Below are positions 1-7,839 of a stretch of 64,000 nucleotides of DNA, piece after piece. The translations under genes were made by a program, and so were the position numbers. The notes under the pieces were generated by a model. The model did no database searches, had not been told where the DNA came from, and saw only the letters and a program-made list of their open reading frames with translations. Source of the DNA: Actinostola sp. cb2023 (taxonomy: Eukaryota; Cnidaria; Anthozoa; Actiniaria; Actinostolidae); assembly GCA_033675265.1 (NCBI GenBank), contig JAUJYZ010001354.1:243176-307175 (forward strand), given 5' to 3'. Within the stretch, counting starts at the first letter, position 1, and each line of letters opens with the position of its first letter.

Positions 1-289
1 GGGGTGATATAATATTTATTATTTTCAATTGTGATTGAAAATTTTTTCTCTCACCAACTGAAATCTCTTTATAAGCAACATTTTTAAAACTAAAATTAGT
101 GTAGTTTCCTTTCGTAATCCGCATCATAACAGCGGAAAACAGACTAGTTGAAATAGTTCCTTCACTTGGAAGATTATACAAACAATTATAAAAACTACAG
201 CTTACAAGCGATATCTTTGTGCCCTTAACAGGAGTTTTAAACCAAATAGTTTGATCAGCTTTTGTTTGTTCAATGTATAGGATTACCAT
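1..289 (-). CDS. Partial Polinton protein, runs off the left window edge
   Basis: An open frame of 96 codons runs from an ATG at 289 to the window edge without a stop. The start is preceded by TATATAT, the same signal seen before the other genes of this element, and the gene follows the next upstream gene by only a few bases. The translation has no signal peptide or membrane segment in the visible part. It contains a stretch of the form SCSFYNCLYNL, reminiscent of a small element-encoded protein seen in other invertebrate Polintons, but the family is not identified. It could be a virion fibre or minor structural protein given its place at the far end of the structural block; that is a guess. 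Confidence 0.6.
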   Translation of the reverse strand, partial: MVILYIEQTKADQTIWFKTPVKGTKISLVSCSFYNCLYNLPSEGTISTSLFSAVMMRITKGNYTNFSFKNVAYKEISVGERKNFQSQLKIINIISP

Positions 290-297
290 GATATATA

Positions 298-1636
298 TTA
301 TTTCTTTTTATATCTTTCAACGACATACAAAACAACAGCTACTATCAATAACCATGCATGTTTAGCAAGGAAACCAATAGCCTGACCAGCAGTTTTAAAT
401 ATAAAGGAGGCTATTGCTCCTACCATACCTGGTAATATTTGGGCTAATTTTTCACCTATTGTTTTCAAACCCTTTCCAAGACCTTGTGCAACCGAAGATA
501 ACCCAGATTTTAAACTATTAATAATGACGCCAATGACTAAACCAACAGCAGAAACAATAGCAAAGACGGTGAATCCATATTTTTTAAAGATAAGTTTTAT
601 CCTTTCTTTCAATGGTAATTTTTCTTCTATAATTTCCATTTCATCTTCAAGTTCTTCTTTATTATCTTCTAACTCGCGAATTTGCGTTGTTAAAGCATCT
701 CTTCTTTCAATGAGAGATGCAGTATCATCAATTAATTTATTGTTCTCTGCAATTAATTCATATTTTTTATCCCTTATAGTTTCCATTTGTCTTTCCCCTT
801 CATCTGTTTGCCTTTGAGAATTATGGTACATCTCATATTCCGACTCAGCTTCTGATATTTGTGAACTAATTTGACTAAGTCTTCTATTGTTGTCATCTAT
901 CTCCCTATTTACAACATCTACTTCGGGGTATAACGTTGTTAGTTTTTTATCACATTCACGGGATCTTTCAGTTAATCGTTTTTAACTTGGATTCACTAGA
1001 CTCGCCTAAAGCATTTTTAATTTTATTTGTTATTTTTCCAAAAGATTTTTCACTGAATTCATCCCCCATTTTATTGCTAATCGGATACCACTTGTTCTTG
1101 TCACTGTCATAGACCTCAATTACATCTCTTTCATTGATTCTAACATCAAACCCGTTTTCCCTACTAATCGTATTATCTGGGTAAAAAATATCGAGATCTT
1201 TTTTAGCTCTATTATATTCCTCAATATTTTCAGCCGATCGGCCTAAATTGTTTAATATTGTTTGTGGCAGCTCATCCGTTATTAAATGTGTTTTCGCCCC
1301 ACGATTTTTTAGTCTAACAGTAGTATTGCCAGAATCATCAACATCATAAGTAAAGTTAGCTTTTGATGGATCCCATTCTGGATATAATTATTTGATTCTT
1401 TCTTCAGCAGTTATGAGATTCTGTAATCGATCTTCAGCAGGTCTAGAAAGATCTTGTAACTCAAACTGCTCCCTAGGATCTAAATTCATAATTCGTCTTG
1501 CCCGCGGGTTTCTAATTCTATGTAGAGCCCTTGATATTCTATTACTACTCTCAAGCAGCGGTTGCCTCTCATCATCATTAATATCAGTCCTACCTTCCGG
1601 CGTAAGTGGGTCAAAATCGATATCCCCTCCTTCCAT
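298..1636 (-). pseudogene. Large coiled-coil/membrane protein of the Polinton, broken in two places
   Basis: Three open stretches appear to be one gene of about 440 codons. The first runs from ATG 1636 to an in-frame TAA at 1388-1390 (82 residues, acidic N-terminus, Arg-rich centre). The same frame stays open immediately beyond that stop down to about 984, giving about 134 residues with no start of its own. A one-base frame change inside a run of five T at 979-983 then joins the last part, which ends at 298. The C-terminal part has a long charged coiled coil, two glycine/alanine-rich hydrophobic stretches and a membrane segment followed by a Lys-rich tail. Continuous coding-like sequence with no other starts argues for one disrupted gene rather than three. 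The role is unknown; a virion membrane or core protein is possible. The ATG at 1636 follows TATATAA. Confidence 0.65.
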
Positions 1637-1644
1637 TATATAAA

Positions 1645-2043
1645 CTATATAATTTTTGATGCTAGATAACCAGCTGTCAGCATCCCGCCACCAACATACA
1701 TCATTTGATATTGCTTATGTTTGTTGCTAGGTTTATAATAATCAGAAAATTGAGGTTCTGGATGAGTCTTTGAGTATAATGCGAATGCGTAATCCGTATC
1801 ATGTAAGTTACCATCCGCTAATTTTTTGTTCATATAACGTGTTGTTAACCAATCTTGATACTGCTGACGCTTCTTTTCAAATTCACCCATATCATGTTGG
1901 TATTTTTCAAGCGCCCTATCATGCCGAATTTTCTCTTCATCAGTATGTTTCTTAGAACTTAGGGCTTTCGCTAAATACATCGAGCCTGTGAAGGCTGTAG
2001 CATTCAGAACAGCCCCAGCAACCATCATAACTATAGCAGCCAT
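1645..2043 (-). CDS. Small two-membrane-segment Polinton protein
   Basis: 132 residues. A hydrophobic N-terminal segment (about residues 3-25, Gly/Ala-rich) is followed by a charged amphipathic helix (about 32-70), a middle containing an FSDYYKPS motif (near 99-106), and a hydrophobic C-terminus ending KII. This layout, with a helical charged centre and SDxYxPS before the last membrane segment, resembles a small protein found beside capsid genes in cnidarian Polintons as I remember them; no database was consulted. It sits in a run of small minus-strand genes with 5-10 base spacing, and the ATG lies directly after a TATA-rich stretch. Function unknown; a membrane-associated virion protein is a reasonable inference. 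Confidence 0.75.
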   Translation of the reverse strand: MAAIVMMVAGAVLNATAFTGSMYLAKALSSKKHTDEEKIRHDRALEKYQHDMGEFEKKRQQYQDWLTTRYMNKKLADGNLHDTDYAFALYSKTHPEPQFSDYYKPSNKHKQYQMMYVGGGMLTAGYLASKII

Positions 2044-2048
2044 TTATA

Positions 2049-2270
2049 TTATAGATATTTAGGCAGAATTTGTTGATCTTCTAGATATTGCTTCAAATAC
2101 ATAGAGCCGGCTAGAACAAGAACCCATTTACCATAGTTTGATAAACTGTTACTAGGATCATTAATAAATGACTCTTTCATAGCTTTCTTACCAATGTAGC
2201 CAATGCCGGCTGCGATGCCAACAACTACAGAAGAGTCTGTAATAGTTTTAATCATTTTGTTTTCTGACAT
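2049..2270 (-). CDS. Small hydrophobic Polinton protein, 73 aa
   Basis: 73 residues with two hydrophobic stretches (about 14-30, rich in Gly/Ala/Ile, and about 48-60). There is no recognised domain. The ATG at 2270 is immediately preceded by TATATATATA on the coding strand, and the stop lies 5 bases before the next gene, so it fits the compact series. It probably encodes a membrane or membrane-lytic small protein of the virion, by size and composition only. Confidence 0.6.
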   Translation of the reverse strand: MSENKMIKTITDSSVVVGIAAGIGYIGKKAMKESFINDPSNSLSNYGKWVLVLAGSMYLKQYLEDQQILPKYL

Positions 2271-2284
2271 TATATATATATATT

Positions 2285-2599
2285 TTATTCCATGCCGTGC
2301 GTTGCTGGCTGTTTAGGAGGGGATTCATAAATCACAGGCATCGGCCGATCGTTAGCTACATCTACTTTCCTCCATCGAAAATATAAATCTAAAGCTGTTA
2401 AACCTATTCCAACTAGTGTCAATGCTGTTGTTAGTGATGGCGTCCAGTTTTCATGAACTTCACTCTTTTCTAGAGCCTTTTTAGCGTTTCTATGATATTC
2501 AGCCAGTTTTTTTCCGGCCGCTATTTTCTTAGGATCCTTTTGCTTAACAATCGGAGTTTCTGGTTCTTTGGTTATTTGGTCGTCTTCGGCTTCAGACAT
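2285..2599 (-). CDS. Single-pass membrane protein with Lys-rich N-terminal helix
   Basis: The reading frame extends a few codons upstream, but the ATG at 2599 is preferred because it directly follows TATATATATA, like its neighbours. From there the product is about 104 residues: an acidic start, a basic KKIAAGKKLAEYHRNAKKAL helix, one membrane segment (TTALTLVGIGLTALDLYF), a basic WRK stop-transfer and a Pro-rich tail. The GKKLAEYxR signature followed by one membrane span matches small proteins I recall from cnidarian Polintons. Function unknown. Confidence 0.7.
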   Translation of the reverse strand: MSEAEDDQITKEPETPIVKQKDPKKIAAGKKLAEYHRNAKKALEKSEVHENWTPSLTTALTLVGIGLTALDLYFRWRKVDVANDRPMPVIYESPPKQPATHGME

Positions 2600-2965
2600 A
2601 TATATATAATAATATTCCAATATCCAACAGCTTTCAACAGAGTTCCAACAGCTTTCAAGAGAATTTCAACAGAGTTCCAACAGCTTTCAAGAGAATTTCA
2701 ACATGGACCCAATTCATTTCTTAAAGTGCTGCGGGTGCTTCTCCATACACATATAACTTACAAATAATCTAACTGATTCTGTGGACCAACTATTACATAA
2801 AAAAAGAATGATAAAACTTCTAGAATTCTGCCGATAAAATTAACTATTACCAATAACATATATATAGAATAATATCCAACAGCTTTCAACAGAGTTCCAA
2901 CAGCTTTCAACAACCAACAGATGGACCAAATTCATTTCTTAAAGTGCTGCAGGTGCTTCTCCATT
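2600..2965. repeat. Local duplication with tandem CAACAGCTTTCAACAGAGTTC repeats
   Basis: A block at about 2600-2745 (TATATATA, several copies of a 20-21 bp unit built on CAACAGCTTTCAACAGAGTT, then a stretch ending near AAGTGCTGCGGGTGCTTC) recurs at about 2860-2965. The second copy contains the real 3' end of the VLTF3-like gene (stop at 2907), so the first is a detached duplicate of that gene's tail. The spacer 2746-2860 holds nothing recognisable. Confidence 0.75.
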
Positions 2966-3749
2966 CCAGAGGAACTTTCTTACAAATCAGCCGCCATTCA
3001 TCGTCATTCCTTTCTACTGTGTCAGAACCTTGCAGGTGAATAAAGCGTAGAATACTGCGGTCTTCTCCCTTGCACAAGAGGTCTAATATCTTGAAAATGT
3101 AATAAGGATAATATCTTCTATTTCGCTGCAATTCCTTGATATGATTTCTAGCTTCTAAAACTTGTATAAAAAGATGTTCTCCTTTAACAAGCACTTCGGC
3201 AGATACTTTTGGTATAGGGTTGCCAGTCACTTTGCTCCAAACTGCAGAAGCGTGTTTAGCTGATCCAATATCTTTTAGAGTTATTCTGACATCTTGAATT
3301 GTATTGCACTCCTTACAGCTATTTATTACATCGTCGGCAACTACCGACTGTCCTAGAATAAGATTTACCCAATTACGATAATGTTTGCTGGGATTAAAAA
3401 TGCCAGGCTTAGCCGACTGCCCTTCTTGGCCATAAAATTGAGCGTCATTAACAACGGGCATGGAAACTTCTCTTCCACAAGAACACCTCATTTGCAATTC
3501 TTCTCTATCCATGATCATCTCATCGCCGCAAATACATATTTCATATTCATTTTCCAGCGCGTGTGGGAGAGTGTTTAACATTTTCCTCAGCTGAACTACT
3601 TCTAAATCTTCCGGCACATTCAATATCATTCTATCTTCATATTTACCCCACACCATAAGAAAGTAATTCTCTGATAGATCCCCTCCCAGCAGTTCTAAAT
3701 AAAACTCAGATATTATTTCATCCACGGACACATCATATTTTTTCGCCAT
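2907..3749 (-). CDS. VLTF3-like late transcription factor
   Basis: 280 residues. Residues about 72-91 carry a zinc-binding set CxCG...CxCG. A basic/aromatic region KHYRNWVNLIL (near 123) follows, then a helical region with RYYPYYIFKILDLL (near 208), and a C-terminal segment containing DDEWRLICKKV. This order (zinc ribbon, a His-centred motif, a Y-rich helix before a Leu-rich helix, a W/ICK motif near the end) is that of the poxvirus VLTF3-like family, which activates late virion genes in large DNA viruses. The match is by pattern only. The frame is open upstream to an ATG at 3800, interrupted by one TGA at 3750-3752; either translation starts at 3749 or the longer N-terminus has a nonsense change. 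It is divergent to the next gene, sharing a short AT-rich spacer. Confidence 0.6.
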   Translation of the reverse strand: MAKKYDVSVDEIISEFYLELLGGDLSENYFLMVWGKYEDRMILNVPEDLEVVQLRKMLNTLPHALENEYEICICGDEMIMDREELQMRCSCGREVSMPVVNDAQFYGQEGQSAKPGIFNPSKHYRNWVNLILGQSVVADDVINSCKECNTIQDVRITLKDIGSAKHASAVWSKVTGNPIPKVSAEVLVKGEHLFIQVLEARNHIKELQRNRRYYPYYIFKILDLLCKGEDRSILRFIHLQGSDTVERNDDEWRLICKKVPLEWRSTCSTLRNEFGPSVGC

Positions 3750-3800
3750 TCATTTAAGCGTTCTAAGATAAGCCATCACAGACTCCATATATTGGGACAT

Positions 3801-3816
3801 TGTGCTATCCTAATAT
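3801..3816. promoter_or_regulatory. Bidirectional AT-rich spacer between VLTF3-like and clamp-like genes
   Basis: Only 16 bases separate the possible upstream ATG of the minus gene (3800) from the plus-strand ATG (3817). The spacer contains CTAATAT running into the plus start (TAATATATG), the same start-proximal TATA signal seen elsewhere in the element. Confidence 0.45.
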
Positions 3817-4509
3817 ATGATTATAACCAACCCTGCGTATTTAAAATCAATCGTATCTTTTTTGCGAACTTTTAGAGTCCATCAAGTAATACTTAGTTTT
3901 TCTGATATTCTGGAGATTTATGCCGAGGATGTTGAATCTATCAACTTTCTTAGAGCAAAAGCAAAAATAAAACAAGAGATTCCTATGTGTGCTATAAAAG
4001 TTAGATTGGAAGATCTTAAAGAAGTATTCAGCAGTATTGATAATGTGTCAGAATTGAAAATTGATCTTAATCTGGAGATGCAGATGTTGGAAGCGTCGGT
4101 TACTTTTCCTATGAGAACAATACGAGTCAGTATTCTTTACCAACTTGTACAGCCCCCGCCGATGTGGGAAAAAATATACTTTCCTTTATCCTGGTCAATG
4201 ACACAGAAGGCTTTCAAGAAAAGCTTCTCAAATCAAGGGCAGATTGAAAGATATATTCATATCACCAGCACCACAGGACAAATACAGCTAGAGACAAATA
4301 AAGCACATCATGTCATCTGCAAGGAAACTATATATGATAAGTCTGCGGCGGATGAATCAACGGTTCTTATAAGTTTAGATCTAATTAAAAGAAATCTTAG
4401 CTTGCCTTGTAAGAAACTTACTATAAGCTGCTCAAAAGATGTCCTGCAGCTTTCATCATCTGCAATAGTCATTAGAACAATGCTTCAACCTGCAAGAGCC
4501 TCGGTTTGA
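3817..4509 (+). CDS. Putative sliding-clamp-like (PCNA-fold) protein
   Basis: 230 residues, one of only two plus-strand genes in the element. The N-terminus (LKSIVSFLRTFRVHQVILSF, then a segment ending FLRAKAKI) and the next block (a helix VRLEDLKEVFSSI followed by a strand rich in Ile/Leu/Asp) follow the strand-helix-strand order of a DNA clamp half. A second half repeats the plan: SMTQKAFKKSFSNQG helix, strands, then a helix VLISLDLIKRNLSL, strands, and a short end in MLQP. Two similar halves of about 115 residues suggest a PCNA-type processivity factor acting with DNA polymerase. This is fold inference without any strong motif; the alternative is an unknown protein. It converges with the next gene, overlapping by 25 bases. 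Confidence 0.4.
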   Translation: MIITNPAYLKSIVSFLRTFRVHQVILSFSDILEIYAEDVESINFLRAKAKIKQEIPMCAIKVRLEDLKEVFSSIDNVSELKIDLNLEMQMLEASVTFPMRTIRVSILYQLVQPPPMWEKIYFPLSWSMTQKAFKKSFSNQGQIERYIHITSTTGQIQLETNKAHHVICKETIYDKSAADESTVLISLDLIKRNLSLPCKKLTISCSKDVLQLSSSAIVIRTMLQPARASV

Positions 4510-4991
4510 GGACCCAATTCAGGTTCCTCAACTTTGAAATTAACATGTTTTACTACTTGAACTAAACAGCTGCTAAGAGCTACCAATCTACCGCCTTTGA
4601 GGAGAAAATATCCTGCGATATTATTCAATTCCTGTTTCAACATCTCATTATTCTGTAGATCATCACACAATTCCTTATTATTATCAATAGGAACAACATA
4701 AGAAGCAAGACCCACAGCAAGTTCTAGTGCCGCATCAACCAATCCATTAGTTATTTTATTTCCTAATACAGCCTGATATCTACTAAAATACTTATCCACA
4801 TCTTTTGCTGATAACTTCTTAACATCTCCTAGACTCATTTTAATACCCGTGTATTGGTCAATAGTACCAAGTACTGAGAGAATACAAAGTTGTTCTCTCT
4901 TTTCTTCCACATCAGAGGTATCATTTTTCACGGCTGTTTTTTTCTTTTTTATTGGAACTTCGTCGTCATATTGGTCAAGAACTGATGTCAT
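4485..4991 (-). CDS. Conserved Polinton protein next to the packaging ATPase
   Basis: 168 residues. The N-terminus is charged and low-complexity (about 1-35, with a Lys run near 15-19 resembling a nuclear signal). The rest is helical and contains a motif of the type SLGDVKKLSAKDVDKYFSRY (about 53-72), a hydrophobic Ala/Val/Leu segment, and LLKGGRLVALSS near the end. I recall relatives in the same place in cnidarian Polintons, but no function is known to me. The ATG at 4991 overlaps the ATPase stop by one base (TAATG), suggesting translational coupling or simple compaction, and TATATA directly precedes the start. Confidence 0.7.
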   Translation of the reverse strand: MTSVLDQYDDEVPIKKKKTAVKNDTSDVEEKREQLCILSVLGTIDQYTGIKMSLGDVKKLSAKDVDKYFSRYQAVLGNKITNGLVDAALELAVGLASYVVPIDNNKELCDDLQNNEMLKQELNNIAGYFLLKGGRLVALSSCLVQVVKHVNFKVEEPELGPQTEALAG

Positions 4992-5617
4992 TATATATTA
5001 CTCGGAATTTCCAAATAATGATTATAAGGATGTCTTAAACAAAAGCACATTCTTGAGTATTTTTCTGATTTTAATGTTTTAATAAAAGACTTCCGTTCTT
5101 CAAGCTGCATATTTCCCCCATATTCCTCACACAGAGTTTTTTCGCACAACAGATTAGGGTTATAAAATGAAATAATACATCCAACATTTTCTCGAAATGG
5201 CTTAGCTATAGATGATAATTGTTGAGTTAATACCCATAGGGATAACCCTTCATGCCTCCCACTGAATGCTAATTTAATAAACTTGTTTGATCTTTGTTTG
5301 AGATCTTTTGAAAATGCGCAATCGTCTAATATTATTAATGTGTTCGTACCAGAGAATACTGTTTGACAACATGAAAGTAAATCATTTATCTCTGCTGTAT
5401 CATCTGATTCTGGTGATAGAACAATAAATCTTGGGTCCTTATTTGCGAAACCTTGGTAAGTTTTATTTTTCGAATAGGTTGGGCAAATAAGATCAACGTA
5501 TTCAAAAACATTTCTATAGGCTCCTCTTAGAGTCTCAACTAAATATTTTGTTTTGCCGCAATTCGTTGGGCCTACTATAATACAGTGAAATGGCACTTGA
5601 TCTTTCAATTCTTCCAT
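4991..5617 (-). CDS. DNA-packaging ATPase, A32/FtsK-HerA type
   Basis: About 208 residues from the ATG at 5617. Walker A is GPTNCGKT (about residues 16-23) and Walker B is TLIILDDCAF (about 93-102), followed by a sensor-like WVLTQQLS (about 129-136). The short length and this motif order are those of the packaging ATPases of Polintons, virophages and poxviruses, which push genomic DNA into the capsid. An upstream TTG would add one residue; ATG is preferred. The start overlaps the capsid gene's stop by one base (TGATG) and the stop overlaps the next ATG. No breaks are visible, making this one of the intact core genes. Confidence 0.9.
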   Translation of the reverse strand: MEELKDQVPFHCIIVGPTNCGKTKYLVETLRGAYRNVFEYVDLICPTYSKNKTYQGFANKDPRFIVLSPESDDTAEINDLLSCCQTVFSGTNTLIILDDCAFSKDLKQRSNKFIKLAFSGRHEGLSLWVLTQQLSSIAKPFRENVGCIISFYNPNLLCEKTLCEEYGGNMQLEERKSFIKTLKSEKYSRMCFCLRHPYNHYLEIPSNI

Positions 5618-6862
5618 CAATATAAAATAGCTTTTAAATTGCTGCCTTGAATTTCCATAAGAGCATCAGCAATGACAAACATATAACATGTTATATTTCC
5701 TGACCCACCAACTTTCCTCTTCATCTCCAGTTTAACACCGTCTTTTGTGCTATTCAACAACAAACCATTACCATGAATGCTGTTATCGGGGAAGGTCCTC
5801 AAATCAATCCATAGGGCGAATTTATCTGAATAAAAGTCTTTAGGTGCGATATTATCAGTCTCACCAAATCTTGATCTAATCGAGCTCCAAAAATCAGTTG
5901 GCACCATACCCTTTGAATAAAGTTTATTTGGCATTCCGTCAACGTTGATATTGACTTGTAGGATACTAGGAGATACAAACTTTTCACTATCTCTAGCACC
6001 TACAGCATACGCATCAGTAAATAGCATTAAAATACCGCTCATCGACCGCCGGGGGATATTAACATGTTCGTTAATCACACTGTCAGTGGCTTTATTAATC
6101 GTGAATGTCTTATGGAGAAGAATGTTCTCATAATAAAAGCTTTTACCGACTTGATATGCTGATAGGGCCTCGCGTGCAAGATAATCACTAGCAATACACT
6201 CATATTCAAGCTCGATATTTGAAAGACTGTAAGTGTATGCTTTAGTTGTATCAGATGTTATTGTAACTTCTTTGCTTTGCGGAAGTGTAATCTCAAACGT
6301 TAGATTCTGAGAGAGTGCTTTTGCATAGAAACAGCCATGGGCGTCTAAAATAGGGTGATTGATTGGCATTCGATATCTATCTCCATAAACGGCTGCCAGA
6401 GCTACCTCGTTTGCATCTGTAGACACTTTATCACCTGCAGCTGTTCTAAGCTTTCGCATATTAACCGTTGAAATACCCTCCCTCAACATATTCTCCCGTT
6501 CTCTTTTCGATAAATAGAGATCATTATAGGTTTCAAACAGATCGATACGATGTGTGTCTTGAAGAGTCTCCCCACCATACAAAACCCTCATATGAGATTT
6601 TAGAGTTCTACTTAAATTATTGACGACTGTATTATTTACATGCCCGGCGGCAACAAGATTTAATTTGAAAGTCAATGCGATTGAGCCTGGGACGTATACA
6701 ACATTATCAGCCCAACTTTGGAATATGGATGTACAACGTCTCCCCAGGATTCGCTGTGCTTGGATTAAAAGTCACGCGATGAACAGTTTTTTCAGCTTTC
6801 AAACCATAAGGCTGTTTGTATTCTCGATTTACATCTAATATTTCTGGAATAGATTGCATCAT
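5617..6862 (-). pseudogene. Major capsid protein (double jelly-roll), one frameshift
   Basis: The C-terminal 352 codons are open down to 5617. Upstream, a second frame starting at ATG 6862 (or 6859) is open for about 50 codons and then meets stops near 6705-6712. Moving by one base there joins the two, so the gene carries a single frameshift at about 6705-6712 and would be roughly 415 codons. The product is beta-rich with few helices. The order of segments, including an aromatic region after the first third, a segment with GILMLFTDAYAVGA (near 215) and a strand-rich end before DALMEIQGSN, resembles metazoan Polinton capsid proteins that form the icosahedral shell. The call rests on strand pattern, size and position between integrase and ATPase. 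The start lies six bases from the divergent integrase start. Confidence 0.75.
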
Positions 6863-6868
6863 TATATA
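6863..6868. promoter_or_regulatory. Six-base divergent start region between capsid and integrase genes
   Basis: The capsid ATG (minus, 6862) and the integrase ATG (plus, 6869) are separated by TATATA only. Read on either strand, the start codon is immediately preceded by TATATA, so the same box must serve both genes or the real promoters lie within the opposite gene. Confidence 0.5.
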
Positions 6869-7839
6869 ATGGACAAGAAACTTTCAAAAATATACTATTC
6901 AGCTGTTGGATATTGGAAAGGTTATGACGCTATCAATAAATTAGCAGATGCTGCGACAGTTGATAAAAATATTGTAACGAATTGGTTAGAAAAACAAGCC
7001 CTGTGGCAGATATATTTATCGCCTCCGAAATACATTCCTAGGCCGCATTGGAATATTTCAAAACCAAATGAAATACATCAAGCGGATCTTTTATTCCTGC
7101 CGCATGATACTGTTAAAAGAAAGACTTACAAATATGCTCTAGTAGTAGTTGATGTAGCTAGCAGATATGTTGATGCTGAACCTTTGATGTCTAAGTACTC
7201 AACAGAAGTATCTAAAGCTTTTAATAAAATATATTCTAGAAAATTACAATGGCCTGAATGATGGTAGATCCTGGCACTGAATTTAAGGGCGAAGTTACAT
7301 CGATTATGAAAAATATACAAAGATCAGAAGCTGGAAATCATAGAGCGCAATCATTAGTTGAGCGTGCTAATCGAACTATTTCTGAAAAGTTATTCAGCCA
7401 TCAATATGCCCAAGAAATGCTGGAAGATGATAGATCTCGTGAATGGGTGGAAAGATTACCTGCCGTCATAAAATCTATTAACGGCGGCGTAAAGAGAATT
7501 ACTGGAGACACACCTAGTGAATCCATAAAGCTAAAAAAAGTTGATTCTAAAGAGGCTAATTATAAAAGACCTGTTGGATTAAAAGAGAAAAGATTACCAG
7601 CAGGTGTGAAAGTTAGATATTTATATGCTCCTGGTGAGTTGGAGGGCGGCGAAAAAAGACGTGCCACTGATCCAATATGGTCTATGGAGATGTATGATAT
7701 AACTCGAATCCAGATATCGTCCAATCAACCTCTATTATATTTCCTTTCTGACGGGGCTCCAAAACGTTCTTTTGTCCTCGAGGAATTACAAGTCGTTCCT
7801 GCAGACACTCAGTTACCACCAGATAGTGTTCTCATATAG
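6869..7839 (+). pseudogene. Polinton integrase (RVE, DDE fold), one frameshift
   Basis: Two plus-strand frames, 6869-7261 and 7258-7839, make one integrase. The first holds the N-terminal region, the strand with the first catalytic Asp (HQADLLFLP, about residue 73) and a VVVDVASRY segment. The second carries the second Asp in VDPGTEF and the catalytic Glu in SLVERANRT. The frame changes by one base at about 7256-7260, just before the second catalytic strand, so the protein as encoded is split through its active site. The C-terminal part has a KVRYLYAPGELEGG stretch and an IWSMEMYDI segment followed by LPPDS, usual for Polinton integrases. The enzyme normally inserts the linear element DNA with a 6-bp target duplication. 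The 3' end overlaps PolB by 8 bases tail to tail. Confidence 0.88.

Noticed and set aside
524..817. 97-codon plus-strand frame opposite the coiled-coil gene
   Set aside because: Ser/Ile-rich shadow of the coding strand; the minus strand has continuous coding features beyond it.
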